A stretch of 64,000 bases of DNA from contig NZ_LT607415.1 of assembly GCF_900095225.1 (NCBI RefSeq), forward strand, positions 276,071 to 340,070, given 5' to 3'. Of this stretch, positions 36,058 to 45,548 are shown one piece after another. Origin of the DNA: Pseudomonas sp. UMAB-08 (GTDB lineage Bacteria > Pseudomonadota > Gammaproteobacteria > Pseudomonadales > Pseudomonadaceae). Under the pieces are notes generated by a model that saw only the letters and a list, made by a program, of their open reading frames with translations, did no database searches and was not told where the DNA came from. The first letter of the stretch is position 1. Each line of letters starts with the position of its first letter. The translations under genes were made by a program, and so were the position numbers.

Positions 36058-37074
36058 ATGACACGCATTGGTTCCCGCTCCACGGGTCGTCCGACCCTAA
36101 ATGAAGTTGCGCGGCTTGCCGCTGTTTCACCGATTACCGCTTCCAGGGCGCTACGCGGTATCGCCACAGTCGCGCCAGAGCTGGTAGAAAAAGTCCGGGC
36201 TGCCGCACAGAGCCTGGGGTATGTCGCTAACCCGGCCGCTCGCGCATTGGCCTCATCGCAAAGCCAGACGGTGGTGGTGCTGGTGCCGTCGCTGACCAAC
36301 CAGTTGTTTATTGAAACCCTGGAAGCGATTCAAGGCGTATTGCGCACGCGTGGCCTGGAAGTGGTGATCGGCAACTATCACTACTCGCCCGTCGAGGAAG
36401 AGAACTTATTGCGCACCTACCTGGCCAATCGGCCGCGGGGGCTGTTGTTGACCGGTTTCGATCACACGCCTGCCGTGCGCCAGTTACTGGCCGCCAGCGG
36501 CGTACCCTGCGTGCACATGATGGAGCTTGATCCGGCGCGGGGTGCTTATTGCGTGGGGTTCTCTCAGGAGCAAGCCGGTGCTGAAGCGGCCAGGCATCTG
36601 CTGGGGCGCGGTCGTCGGCGCCTGGCCTACATTGCGGCGCAACTCGATCCCCGGGTGTTGCAGCGCGGCGAAGGTTTTCGGCGTGTCCTGCGCGAGGCTG
36701 GACTCCATGAGCCGGCACTCGAAGTGATGTCGCCGCTGCCTTCGTCCATTGGTCTGGGCGGTGAGTTGTTTGCGCAATTGATGGAGACCCATCCGGACGT
36801 TGATGCGGTTTTTTTCTGCAACGATGACTTGGCCCAAGGGGCGACCCTGGAAGCCCTGAGGCGGGGTATTGCCATTCCCGAACGCGTGGCGCTGATCGGT
36901 TTCAACGACCTGCCCGGTTCTGCGCACATGGTCCCGCGCCTGACGTCGATCCGCACGCCACGCGAAGCCGTCGGTCAACGGGCCGCGCAGCTGTTGCTCG
37001 GGTTGATGGAAGGGGTTGCGCAGGTGCCGCAGGTGGACCTGGGGTTTGAATTGGTGATGCGGGAAAGTACGTGA
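36058..37074 (+). CDS. gntR: LacI-family gluconate repressor GntR
   Basis: 338 residues from ATG 36058, which places the LacI helix-turn-helix (GRPTLNEVARLAAVSPITAS, then RALRG) at the N-terminus; upstream codons in frame cover the operator. The effector domain starts near TVVVLVPSLTNQLFIETLEA. The protein should repress gntP, gntK and itself and release DNA on binding gluconate or 6-phosphogluconate. The three matching palindromes in its own locus support this. A perfect hairpin at 37118 separates it from convergent glcB. Confidence 0.9.
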   Translation: MTRIGSRSTGRPTLNEVARLAAVSPITASRALRGIATVAPELVEKVRAAAQSLGYVANPAARALASSQSQTVVVLVPSLTNQLFIETLEAIQGVLRTRGLEVVIGNYHYSPVEEENLLRTYLANRPRGLLLTGFDHTPAVRQLLAASGVPCVHMMELDPARGAYCVGFSQEQAGAEAARHLLGRGRRRLAYIAAQLDPRVLQRGEGFRRVLREAGLHEPALEVMSPLPSSIGLGGELFAQLMETHPDVDAVFFCNDDLAQGATLEALRRGIAIPERVALIGFNDLPGSAHMVPRLTSIRTPREAVGQRAAQLLLGLMEGVAQVPQVDLGFELVMREST

Positions 37075-37117
37075 CGCCAAAGCCCCACTGAAAAATATCG
37101 GCTGTTTTCAATCATGG

Positions 37118-37141
37118 GGGGAGCGAACTCATTCGCTCCCC
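37118..37141. terminator. Bidirectional hairpin between gntR and glcB
   Basis: Perfect arms GGGGAGCGAA and TTCGCTCCCC with a CTCA loop in the 79-bp gap between convergent genes. REP-like sequence; acts probably as shared terminator or mRNA end protection. Confidence 0.6.
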
Positions 37142-37153
37142 ACATGGTTTGCC

Positions 37154-39334
37154 CTAGCCCTGCTGTTTTTTAAACGCCAACCGGAACTCATGCAGCAACG
37201 GTTCGGTATAGCCGCTCGGTTGTGCACACCCTTTGAACACCAGTGCGCAAGCCGCCTGGAAGGCGATGGAGGCGTCGAAGTCGGCGGCCATCGGCCGATA
37301 CAGCGGGTCCCCGGCGTTTTGCTGATCGACGACCGCCGCCATACGCTGCAGGGTTTCCAGCGTTTGCGCTTTATCGATCACGCCGTGGCGTAACCAGTTG
37401 GCGATGTGTTGACTGGAAATCCGCAGCGTTGCTCGATCTTCCATCAGGCCGACGTTATGAATGTCCGGCACCTTGGAGCAGCCCACGCCTTGTTCGACCC
37501 AACGCACCACATAGCCCAGCAGGCCTTGAGCGTTGTTTTCAACTTCCTCGCGAACCTGCCCGGCAGTCCACTTGGCGTCGGCCGAGACAGGAATCGTCAG
37601 CAGGTCGTCAAGGATTTGCTCGCTGGCACTGGCCAGGTCGACCTGTTCCAGCTCCTCCTGAATCGCCCGTACATCGACCTTGTGATAATGCAGCGCGTGC
37701 AAAGTGGCCGCAGTCGGTGAGGGCACCCATGCGGTGTTTGCACCGGCCTTGGGATGACCGATTTTCTGCTCGAGCATGTCGGCCATCAAGTCTGGCATCG
37801 CCCACATGCCCTTGCCGATCTGAGCTCGACCACGCAGACCGCACGCCAGGCCCACCAGCACGTTGCTGCGTTCGTAGGCTTTGATCCACGGCGTGTTTTT
37901 CATTTCGCCTTTGCGCAGCATCGCGCCAGCTTCCATCGAGCTGTGCATCTCGTCGCCTGTGCGGTCGAGGAAGCCCGTGTTGATGAAGGCAACCCGCGCC
38001 GACGCCGCACCAATGCAGGCCTTGAGGTTGACGCTGGTGCGTCGCTCTTCATCCATGATCCCCATTTTCAGGGTGTTGCGCGGCAGCTTGAGGAGGTCTT
38101 CGATGCGGCTGAACAACTGCTCGGCAAACGCGACCTCGGCCGGACCGTGCATTTTCGGTTTGACGATGTACACGCTGCCGGTGCGCGAATTGCCACGCCG
38201 GGCCAGGTCATGCACAGCAATCAGGCTGGTGATCACGCCATCGAGAATACCTTCCGGGATCTGGTGGCCTTCGCCGTCGACAATCGCCGGGTTGGTCATC
38301 AAGTGGCCGACATTGCGTATGAACAACAACGAGCGACCGTGCAGGGTGAGCGTGCTGCCGTCGGCAGCGGTGTATTCGCGGTCGGCGTTGAGGCGACGGG
38401 TGATGGTTTTGCCGCCTTTCTCGAGGTCCTCGGTCAGGTCGCCCTTCATCAGGCCTAGCCAGTTGCGGTAGACCGACACCTTGTCATCGGCGTCCACGGC
38501 GGCGACCGAATCCTCGCAGTCGATGATGGTCGACACGGCTGCTTCCATCAGCAAGTCTTTCACCCCGGCGGCGTCGGTGCGGCCGATGGTGCTGTTGGCG
38601 TCGATCTGGATTTCGACATGCAGGCCATTGTTCTTCAGGAGGATGGCGGTCGGTTGCAGTGCCTGGCCCTGGTAGCCAACGTATTTTTCTTGCTGCTTGA
38701 GTCGAGTCTGGATGCCGTCGGTCAAGGTGATCAGCAATTGGTCGCCGTCTATGCGGTAGCTTTTTGCATCGACATGCGAGCCATTGGCCAGCGGTGCTGC
38801 TTCGTCGAGAAAGGCACGGGCGAAGGCCACGACTTTGGCACCGCGCACAGGGTTGTAGCCCGCGCCTTTTTCCGCACCTTCGGTTTCAGCGATGGCATCG
38901 GTGCCATACAGCGCGTCATACAGCGAGCCCCAGCGGGCGTTCGCGGCGTTCAGGGCGTAGCGGGCATTCACCGCAGGCACCACCAATTGCGGGCCGGCTT
39001 GGCTGCTGATCTCGATGTCGACGTTGGCGGTGCTGGCTTGCACGTTGGCCGGCTGCGGTTGCAGGTAGCCGATTGACTGGAGGAACGCGCGATAAGCCTG
39101 CATGTTGCTCACCGGGCCGGGATGAGCGCGGTGCCAGGTGTCCAGCTCAGTCTGCAACCGATCACGTTCGGCAAGCAGGGCACGGTTCAGGGGTGCAAGT
39201 TCGTGTACCAGGGCATCGAAGCCGGTCCAGAACGCATCACGGTCCAGACCCGTGCCCGGCAGCACGTCCTCATCGACAAAACGTTGCAGGTTGGCAGCTA
39301 CTTTCAGGCGCTGGCAGTTAACGAAATCAGTCAT
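37154..39334 (-). CDS. glcB: Malate synthase G
   Basis: 726 residues, the usual length for isoform G. Recognised by [20 protein letters not shown] at the N-terminus, the [20 protein letters not shown] metal/acid region, and [20 protein letters not shown] with the [18 protein letters not shown] segment. It condenses glyoxylate with acetyl-CoA to malate, so glycolate carbon enters the TCA cycle. It is the last gene of the glcDEFGB unit, 54 bp after glcG. Confidence 0.95.
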   Translation of the reverse strand: MTDFVNCQRLKVAANLQRFVDEDVLPGTGLDRDAFWTGFDALVHELAPLNRALLAERDRLQTELDTWHRAHPGPVSNMQAYRAFLQSIGYLQPQPANVQASTANVDIEISSQAGPQLVVPAVNARYALNAANARWGSLYDALYGTDAIAETEGAEKGAGYNPVRGAKVVAFARAFLDEAAPLANGSHVDAKSYRIDGDQLLITLTDGIQTRLKQQEKYVGYQGQALQPTAILLKNNGLHVEIQIDANSTIGRTDAAGVKDLLMEAAVSTIIDCEDSVAAVDADDKVSVYRNWLGLMKGDLTEDLEKGGKTITRRLNADREYTAADGSTLTLHGRSLLFIRNVGHLMTNPAIVDGEGHQIPEGILDGVITSLIAVHDLARRGNSRTGSVYIVKPKMHGPAEVAFAEQLFSRIEDLLKLPRNTLKMGIMDEERRTSVNLKACIGAASARVAFINTGFLDRTGDEMHSSMEAGAMLRKGEMKNTPWIKAYERSNVLVGLACGLRGRAQIGKGMWAMPDLMADMLEQKIGHPKAGANTAWVPSPTAATLHALHYHKVDVRAIQEELEQVDLASASEQILDDLLTIPVSADAKWTAGQVREEVENNAQGLLGYVVRWVEQGVGCSKVPDIHNVGLMEDRATLRISSQHIANWLRHGVIDKAQTLETLQRMAAVVDQQNAGDPLYRPMAADFDASIAFQAACALVFKGCAQPSGYTEPLLHEFRLAFKKQQG

Positions 39335-39388
39335 CTCGGGGTCTCCAATCGTGGGAGCGAAGGTATTCGCAAAGGCGGTCTATTTGGC

Positions 39389-39796
39389 TTACTTGCCGTT
39401 CAGACTCTCAGCGCCGGCTTTTGCAATCTGTGCATCCTGATCAGCCTTGACCCCGGACACACCCACGGCGCCAATCACCTGACCATCGACAATCACCGGC
39501 ACGCCGCCTTCGAGGGAGGTCAGCAGAGGGGCGGACAGGAAGGCACTGCGCCCGCCATTGACCATGTCTTCATACCCCTTGGATTCGCGACGGCCCAGCG
39601 CTGAGGTGCGGGCTTTTTCGGTGGCGATGTAGGCGCCAATCGGTGCGCAGCCGTCCAGACGCTCCAGGGCCAATGGATGGCCGCCGTCATCGACCACCGC
39701 GATGGACACTGCCCAGTTGTTTTTCTGCGCTTCAGCGCGAGCGGCGGCGAGGATCTGGCTGACTTCGGTCTGGCTCAAAATGGCTTTGGTTTTCAT
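39389..39796 (-). CDS. glcG: GlcG/HbpS-family protein
   Basis: 135 residues from ATG 39796, with GGAGAG upstream; the TTG four codons before overlaps that site. The text VSIAVVDDGGHPLALERLDG and GGVPVIVDGQVIGAVGVSG are diagnostic of the GlcG/HbpS family, whose members can bind haem; the role in glycolate oxidation is not settled. It lies between glcF and glcB, as in E. coli. Confidence 0.9.
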   Translation of the reverse strand: MKTKAILSQTEVSQILAAARAEAQKNNWAVSIAVVDDGGHPLALERLDGCAPIGAYIATEKARTSALGRRESKGYEDMVNGGRSAFLSAPLLTSLEGGVPVIVDGQVIGAVGVSGVKADQDAQIAKAGAESLNGK

Positions 39797-39850
39797 GTGG
39801 CTCTCCAATAGGGCAGCAATAGGGGCTGTAATAAAAAATTATGCAGTCGA

Positions 39851-41068
39851 TTAGTGCAGCGCTTCTTCGACCAGTTCGATCCAGTGCCTGACCGGGGTCC
39901 GGCCAGCGCTGTCCAAATGGGTCTGGCAGCCGATGTTGGCGGTGACAATCACCTGTGGCTTGCCGCTCTCCAGCGCATTCATCTTGTTGTCGCGCAGTTG
40001 TCGCGACAGCTCGGGTTGGGTCAGTGAATAGGTGCCTGCCGAGCCGCAGCATAGATGGCCGTCGGGTACTGCGGTGAGGTTGAAGCCTAGCCGGGTGAGC
40101 ACGCTTTCGACTGCGCCACCGAGCTTTTGTGCGTGCTGCAAAGTGCAAGGGCAATGGAACGCCAGACGCAGGTCACTTTCGACCCCGAGCTTTTCCAGGG
40201 GCTCATCGCGTAGCACTTCCACCAGGTCACGGGTCAAGGCGCTGACCCGTTGCGCCTTGGCAGCGTAGGCCGGATCGTCTTTGAGCAGGTGCCCATAATC
40301 CTTGACGAACGCGCCACAGCCGCTGGCGGTCTGGACGATGGCTTCGGCGCCGCTTTCAATGCTTGGCCACCAGGCGTCGATATTGCGACGGGCGCGGTTC
40401 AGGCCTGCCTCCTGTGCATTCAAATGGTAATCCACTGCGCCGCAGCAACCGGCCTGGCTGATCGGAGTAACACTGATCCCCAAGCGATCCAGTACGCGCG
40501 CTGTGGCGGCGTTGGTATTGGGTGACAGTCCAGGCTGTACGCACCCTTCGAGCATCAATACACGCCGCGCATGCTGTTGGGTCGGTCGCGCCTTGGCCGG
40601 GTGCACCACGCGAGGCAACTTGATGGCGAGTGATTCAGGCAGCAGGGGACGAAAGGCCTGGCCGAGTTGAACCAGCGTCTTGAACAGCGTCGGATTTGGC
40701 ACCACCGCACGCAAACCCTGACGTAACAGGCGCTCGCCCAGTGGACGAGGAACGGCGTCATCCACCACGGCACGGCCGATGTCCAGCAGGTTGTGGTAAT
40801 CGACGCCGGAGGGGCAGGTGGTCTCGCAGTTGCGGCAGGACAGGCAGCGGTCCAGGTGCAGCTGGGTTTTTTCGGTAACGTGGTGGCCTTCAAGCACTTG
40901 CTTGATCAGATAAATGCGCCCGCGTGGGCCGTCCAGTTCATCACCCAGCAACTGATAGGTCGGGCAGGTGGCGTTGCAGAATCCGCAATGCACACAGGTG
41001 CGCAGGATGCTTTCGGCCTCTTCGGCACGCGGCAGGCGTTTGGCATGTTCACTCAACGTGGTCTGCAT
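39851..41068 (-). CDS. glcF: Glycolate oxidase iron–sulfur subunit
   Basis: 405 residues. Two 4Fe-4S motifs near the N-terminus, CVHCGFCNATCP (about 27–38) and CLSCRNCETTCP (about 76–87), are followed by two CCG-type cysteine domains (AGCCGAVDYH and HLCCGSAGTY). GlcF carries electrons from the flavin subunits GlcD/GlcE to the respiratory chain. Its start is 3 bp after the glcE stop. Confidence 0.95.
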   Translation of the reverse strand: MQTTLSEHAKRLPRAEEAESILRTCVHCGFCNATCPTYQLLGDELDGPRGRIYLIKQVLEGHHVTEKTQLHLDRCLSCRNCETTCPSGVDYHNLLDIGRAVVDDAVPRPLGERLLRQGLRAVVPNPTLFKTLVQLGQAFRPLLPESLAIKLPRVVHPAKARPTQQHARRVLMLEGCVQPGLSPNTNAATARVLDRLGISVTPISQAGCCGAVDYHLNAQEAGLNRARRNIDAWWPSIESGAEAIVQTASGCGAFVKDYGHLLKDDPAYAAKAQRVSALTRDLVEVLRDEPLEKLGVESDLRLAFHCPCTLQHAQKLGGAVESVLTRLGFNLTAVPDGHLCCGSAGTYSLTQPELSRQLRDNKMNALESGKPQVIVTANIGCQTHLDSAGRTPVRHWIELVEEALH

Positions 41069-41071
41069 GGC

Positions 41072-42142
41072 TTAGATCTCTGCGTACATTCGGCCCGGGT
41101 TGAAAATCCCCTTCGGGTCGAGTTGTGCCTTTAGTTGGCGGTGATAGCGCAGCAATGGGCTGCCCAGCGGCTGGAACGGGCTGTCGCTGACGCCATGGCT
41201 GTAGCAGGTCGCGTGGCCGCCGACTTCGCTGACAATGGCGCGAATGGCTTCAGCCTCCGCATCGGATTTCAGCCAGCGCTGGGCGCCGCCCCAATCGATC
41301 AACTGCTCGCCGGGCAAGGCGAGGGTGCCGGTGTTGTTGGGTAGCGACAGACGCCACAGCGGCTGACCCTCGTCGAAAAAACCAAGGCGCTGTTCATTCA
41401 GTTCGCGCCAGTAAGTCGGGTCGAGCAGCTCACCTCCGAGGCGATCATGGGCGGCAGATACTGAACCTTCACCGCCTTCCAGGCGCAGACGCAGCACGTG
41501 GCCATCATGGCTGGCGCCGCTGATCGGCAACGGCTGCTGGCCCCATTCGGCGAGTTTTTGCAGCGCAAGCTCAGTGTTCATTTCCAGAGCAATGCTGATG
41601 CATTGGCGCGGCTTAGGCAGAACTTTGAGCGACACTTCGGTGAGTAGGCCGAGGCAGCCATAGCTGCCAACCAACAACCGGGACAGGTCGTAACCGGCCA
41701 CGTTTTTCATCACTTCGCCACCGAAGCGCAGGTGCTTGCCGAGGCCGGTGATGACCCGTGTGCCCAGAACAAAATCACGCACCGAGCCTGACCAGGGCCG
41801 ACGAGGCCCGGATACTCCGGCAGCGACCATGCCGCCGACTGTGGCTTCGTCGGCGTCACCGAACGACGGCGGCTCGCACGCCAGCATTTGCCCAGCCGCT
41901 TCGAGCGCTGCACACAGTTCGCTTAATGGCGTACCGGCGCGGGCGGTGATCACCAGCTCAGTCGGGTCATAGGTGACGATGCCACGATGGGCGCGGGTGT
42001 CGATGATTTCGCCAGCGACCTCGCGTCCCAGGAACGCCTTGCTGTTGCCCCCCTGAATACGCAGGGGTGTGGCGTTTTGCAGTGCCTGATTGACCTGTTC
42101 CAGCAACGCGGCGCTGGCGTCGACATTCTGTTGGGCAGGCAT
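41072..42142 (-). CDS. glcE: Glycolate oxidase FAD-binding subunit GlcE
   Basis: 356 residues, FAD-linked oxidase (VAO/PCMH) fold. It shows TPLRIQGGNSKAFLG, the ELVITARAGTPLSELCAAL segment and GDADEATVGGMVAAGVSGPR. It is shorter than GlcD because the C-terminal cap is reduced, as usual for GlcE. The ATG overlaps the glcD stop by one base (TGATG), which indicates coupled translation. Confidence 0.93.
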   Translation of the reverse strand: MPAQQNVDASAALLEQVNQALQNATPLRIQGGNSKAFLGREVAGEIIDTRAHRGIVTYDPTELVITARAGTPLSELCAALEAAGQMLACEPPSFGDADEATVGGMVAAGVSGPRRPWSGSVRDFVLGTRVITGLGKHLRFGGEVMKNVAGYDLSRLLVGSYGCLGLLTEVSLKVLPKPRQCISIALEMNTELALQKLAEWGQQPLPISGASHDGHVLRLRLEGGEGSVSAAHDRLGGELLDPTYWRELNEQRLGFFDEGQPLWRLSLPNNTGTLALPGEQLIDWGGAQRWLKSDAEAEAIRAIVSEVGGHATCYSHGVSDSPFQPLGSPLLRYHRQLKAQLDPKGIFNPGRMYAEI

Positions 42143-43641
42143 CAGAAACGCTCCAGTTCAGGGAAGGGCAATTGCCCTAAATGCACGTGCATGGCACCGA
42201 ATTCGGCGCAGCGATGCAGGGTCGGAATATTCTTGCCAGGGTTGAGCAAGCCGCTTGGGTCAAACGCCGCTTTCACCGCATGAAACAAGGTCAGTTCGTC
42301 GCTGTTGAACTGGGCACACATCTGATTGATTTTCTCGCGGCCGACCCCGTGTTCGCCGGTGATGCTGCCACCGACCTTGACGCACAGTTCGAGGATTTTG
42401 CCCCCCAGGGCTTCAGCGCGGTCCAGTTCGCCGGGCTGGTTGGCGTCGAATAGAATCAGCGGGTGCATGTTGCCGTCACCCGCGTGGAAGACGTTGGCTA
42501 CACGCAGTCCGTATTCCTCGGCCAGCGCCGTGATGCCCTTGAGCACCCCCGGCAATGCTCGGCGCGGGATGGTGCCGTCCATGCAGTAATAATCCGGCGA
42601 CAGGCGCCCGACCGCCGGGAAGGCGTTCTTGCGCCCGGCCCAGAACCTGACACGTTCGGCTTCATCGCGGGCCAGACGCACTTCGGTTGCACCTGCTCTT
42701 TCCAGCACGGCACGAACCCGGTCGCAATCGTCGTGGACATCGGCTTCGACGCCGTCCAGTTCGCACAGCAGAATGGCTTCGGCGTCCACCGGGTAGCCTG
42801 CGTGAATAAAGTCTTCGGCGGCGCGAATTGCCAGGTTGTCCATCATCTCCAGCCCGCCGGGGATGATGCCCTCGGCAATGATGTCACCCACTGCGCGCCC
42901 GGCTTTTTCCACCGAGTCGAAGGCGGCCAGCAACACTTTGGCGACCTGCGGCTTGGGCAGCAATTTGACCGTGACTTCAGTGATGATGCCGAGCATGCCT
43001 TCGGAACCGGTGAACAGCGCCAGCAGGTCGAAGCCAGGTGAGTCCAGGGCGTCGGAGCCGAGGGTCATGCGTTCGCCTTCGACCGTGAGAATGTCCACCT
43101 TGAGCAGGTTGTGCACGGTCAGGCCGTACTTCAGGCAATGCACGCCACCGGCGTTCTCGGCGACATTGCCGCCGATGGAGCAGGCGATCTGCGAGGACGG
43201 GTCCGGTGCGTAATAGAGGTCATAGGGTGCGGCGGCCTGGGAGATCGCCAGATTGCGCACGCCGGGTTGCACACGGGCCACGCGCGCGGCCGGGTCGATC
43301 TGCAGAATCTGGTTAAAGCGGGCCATGACCAGCAGCACGCCTTTTTCCAGCGGCAGGGCGCCACCCGACAAACCAGTACCCGCGCCACGGGCGACCACGG
43401 GAACCTTGCGCTCGTGGCACAGCTTGAGCAGGGTTTCTACCTGTTCGATGCGCTGGGGCAATACCACCAGCATTGGCGTGGTGCGATAGGCGGAAAGACC
43501 ATCGCACTCATAAGGCTTGAGCTCTTCTTCGCGATGGAGGATGTCCAGATCGGGCAAGTGCTCGCGCAGGGCCAGGAACAGTTGGGCTTTATCAACGAGA
43601 GGCAATACACCGTCGACACGTTCGTCGTACAGAATGTTCAT
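42142..43641 (-). CDS. glcD: Glycolate oxidase catalytic flavin subunit GlcD
   Basis: 499 residues. FAD_binding_4 domain with VPVVARGAGTGLSGGALP and the PDPSSQIACSIGGNVAENAG loop; the C-terminal FAD-oxidase domain ends with GSITGEHGVGREKINQM. It oxidises glycolate (or D-lactate) to glyoxylate (pyruvate). It is the first gene of glcDEFGB, diverging from glcC across a 233-bp region with two operators. Confidence 0.95.
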   Translation of the reverse strand: MNILYDERVDGVLPLVDKAQLFLALREHLPDLDILHREEELKPYECDGLSAYRTTPMLVVLPQRIEQVETLLKLCHERKVPVVARGAGTGLSGGALPLEKGVLLVMARFNQILQIDPAARVARVQPGVRNLAISQAAAPYDLYYAPDPSSQIACSIGGNVAENAGGVHCLKYGLTVHNLLKVDILTVEGERMTLGSDALDSPGFDLLALFTGSEGMLGIITEVTVKLLPKPQVAKVLLAAFDSVEKAGRAVGDIIAEGIIPGGLEMMDNLAIRAAEDFIHAGYPVDAEAILLCELDGVEADVHDDCDRVRAVLERAGATEVRLARDEAERVRFWAGRKNAFPAVGRLSPDYYCMDGTIPRRALPGVLKGITALAEEYGLRVANVFHAGDGNMHPLILFDANQPGELDRAEALGGKILELCVKVGGSITGEHGVGREKINQMCAQFNSDELTLFHAVKAAFDPSGLLNPGKNIPTLHRCAEFGAMHVHLGQLPFPELERF

Positions 43642-43744
43642 GGTGGGCTGACAACCCTGAGTTGTTGTTATTGAAGACCGATTTACGGCCTTGACTGTCT
43701 TGCATGATTGGCCGCTGAGGCTTTACTGTCCATGACTTATAAGT

Positions 43745-43757
43745 CTGGTCGAACCAG
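43745..43757. promoter_or_regulatory. GlcC operator 1: CTGGT-N3-ACCAG
   Basis: CTGGTCGAACCAG lies about 104 bp upstream of glcD. It matches the TGGTCNNACCA consensus of the FadR/FCD subfamily. The same arms recur at 43852. Confidence 0.75.
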
Positions 43758-43851
43758 TTGTTTTTTCTAGGTGATTGCTGATTTTTTTAAAAACACTTAT
43801 TTTTCAATAGCTTGAAATTATTGTTGAGCATTCTTGGTTGAGTATTTATAG

Positions 43852-43864
43852 CTGGTCATACCAG
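43852..43864. promoter_or_regulatory. GlcC operator 2, adjacent to the glcC ribosome site
   Basis: CTGGTCATACCAG ends 10 bp before the glcC ATG and abuts GGAGG, so bound GlcC would block its own gene directly. Confidence 0.75.
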
Positions 43865-43874
43865 TGGAGGTTGC

Positions 43875-44642
43875 ATGGCTAGCACTGCTTCGACGCGCGC
43901 ACCGCAGGTCGCCGATGTTGTGTGTGAGCGCATCGAGCGTTTGATCGTCGATGGCGTGTTGAAAACCGGACAGATTTTGCCGTCCGAACGGCGCCTCACG
44001 GAAAAACTCGGCGTGTCCCGCACCGCCTTGCGTGAGGGCCTGAAACTGTTGCGGGCCAGAGGCATCATCGAGACCGAACAGGGCAAGGGCTCGTTCGTCG
44101 CTCAACTGTCGAGCCACACCGCCACGTCGCCCTTGATGCACCTGTTCGGCTCGCAGCCGCGTACCCTTTACGACTTGTTCGAAGTGCGCAGCCTGCTGGA
44201 AGGGGAGTCCGCGCGGTTGGCAGCCTTGCGCGGTACCGATGCCGACTTTGTGCTGATCACCCGCAGCTATGAAGCGTTGATCGCCGCCCACGACCAACCG
44301 CTCGACGCCTCAGGTCATGCGCGACTGGACCATGCCTTCCACCTGGCGATCTGCGAGGCGTCGCACAATCCGGTGCTGGTGCAAACCCTGCGTTCGTTGA
44401 CCGATCTGCTGCTCAATACTGTGTTTGCCTCGGTCAACAACCTGTATCACCGCGAACCGCAAAAACGCCAGATCGACCGGCAACACGCGCGCCTGTACAA
44501 CGCCGTCACCGGCCGCTTGCCGGAACAGGCGCGCAAGGCCGCCATTGCCCATATCCAGAGCATTTGCGAGAACCTCAAGGAAATCGAAAACGAAGAGCAG
44601 CGTCTGGTGCGCTCCACGTTGCGGCTTGAGGGTTGGGCATGA
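43875..44642 (+). CDS. glcC: GlcC, GntR-family (FadR/FCD) regulator of glycolate genes
   Basis: 255 residues. The winged helix-turn-helix (VADVVCERIERLIVDGVLKT, PSERRLTEKLGVSRTALREG) is followed by an FCD ligand-binding domain with HLAICEASHNPVLVQTLRSL. It diverges from glcD. In E. coli GlcC activates the glc operon with glycolate. Two near-identical FCD-type operators in the intergenic region, one abutting its own ribosome site, support autoregulation. Confidence 0.92.
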   Translation: MASTASTRAPQVADVVCERIERLIVDGVLKTGQILPSERRLTEKLGVSRTALREGLKLLRARGIIETEQGKGSFVAQLSSHTATSPLMHLFGSQPRTLYDLFEVRSLLEGESARLAALRGTDADFVLITRSYEALIAAHDQPLDASGHARLDHAFHLAICEASHNPVLVQTLRSLTDLLLNTVFASVNNLYHREPQKRQIDRQHARLYNAVTGRLPEQARKAAIAHIQSICENLKEIENEEQRLVRSTLRLEGWA

Positions 44643-44674
44643 GCGACTTGACATCGAAGGGTATCTGCCGCAAT

Positions 44675-44699
44675 TTACGCATTGCGTAACGCAATTACG
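44675..44699 (+). promoter_or_regulatory. HmgR operator array upstream of maiA–hpd
   Basis: Three half-sites TTACG, CGTAA, TTACG occur at exactly 10-bp steps (44675, 44685, 44695). The identical layout is found at 47516 before hmgA. The last half-site ends 71 bp before the maiA start. Confidence 0.8.
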
Positions 44700-44770
44700 A
44701 ATATAACAAGCAGACACGTCTCCGATGGCTATCATTAACGGAGAACGTGCGATGAAACAGGCAGGCCCCC

Positions 44771-45403
44771 GTGGATCTATTTACGTACTACCGCTCAACC
44801 TCAAGTTACCGGGTGCGTATCGTGCTGGCCTTCAAGGGGCTGGCGTTCAATGCGATCCCGGTGAATCTGATTCGCGACGGTGGCGAGCAGCGCAAGCCTG
44901 AATACAAGGCCATCGATCCACAGGGCAGGGTGCCTGCATTGCGGGTGGAAACGGGCGAGATAATCATCCAGTCGTCGGCAATCATCGAGTACCTGGAAGA
45001 GCGCTATCCACAGCCGCCTCTGTTACCCGTGGATCTGATCGAGCGAGCGCAGCAGCGGGCTGTCGCGGCGCTGATCGGTTGCGACATCCATCCGCTGCAC
45101 AACGTGTCGGTGCTGAACCGGTTGCGGGGTCTAAAGTGTGAAGAGGCTGACGTTGCCGCCTGGATCGGTCACTGGATTACTGAAGGCTTCAGCGCAGTCG
45201 AGGCGCTGATCGGTGAGCAGGGGTTCTGTTTCGGCGAGCCAGGACTGGCGGACGCTTACCTGTTGCCGCAAATCTATGCGGCCCGTCGTTTCAATGTCGA
45301 TCTGACCCCGTATCCAAAAATTTGCCGGGTCGAACACCTGGCGCTGCAACATCCGGCTTTCCAATGCGCGCATCCCGATGCGCAACCCGACAAGCCAGAG
45401 TGA
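44771..45403 (+). CDS. maiA: Maleylacetoacetate isomerase (zeta-class GST)
   Basis: 210 residues from GTG 44771, with AGG/CAGG upstream. Zeta GST features: LFTYYRSTSSYRVRIVLAFK with the SS-x-x-RVR active-site motif, NPQGR-like DPQGRVPALRVE, and QSSAIIEYLEERYP. It isomerises maleylacetoacetate to fumarylacetoacetate with glutathione. It is placed before hpd instead of after fahA, the arrangement I recall from P. putida. The same operator array as hmgA links the two units. Confidence 0.88.
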   Translation: MDLFTYYRSTSSYRVRIVLAFKGLAFNAIPVNLIRDGGEQRKPEYKAIDPQGRVPALRVETGEIIIQSSAIIEYLEERYPQPPLLPVDLIERAQQRAVAALIGCDIHPLHNVSVLNRLRGLKCEEADVAAWIGHWITEGFSAVEALIGEQGFCFGEPGLADAYLLPQIYAARRFNVDLTPYPKICRVEHLALQHPAFQCAHPDAQPDKPE

Positions 45404-45548
45404 TCCATTCAACATGAAAATACTGGGCTTACAACTGATCTTTGGAGACTTCCTCGCCCGCAGTGTGCGAGGGATTTCCTGTGCTCCTCCCGCTGGAGAG
45501 TGATGTTCGCTGCGTGCTTCCCACTCTCTATTTGCAAGGAGCCAGACC

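Noticed and set aside
45452..45472. Hairpin CCTCGC/GCGAGG between maiA and hpd as a terminator
   Set aside because: Six-bp stem without T-run; the genes are functionally linked and may be cotranscribed, so I did not list it as a terminator.
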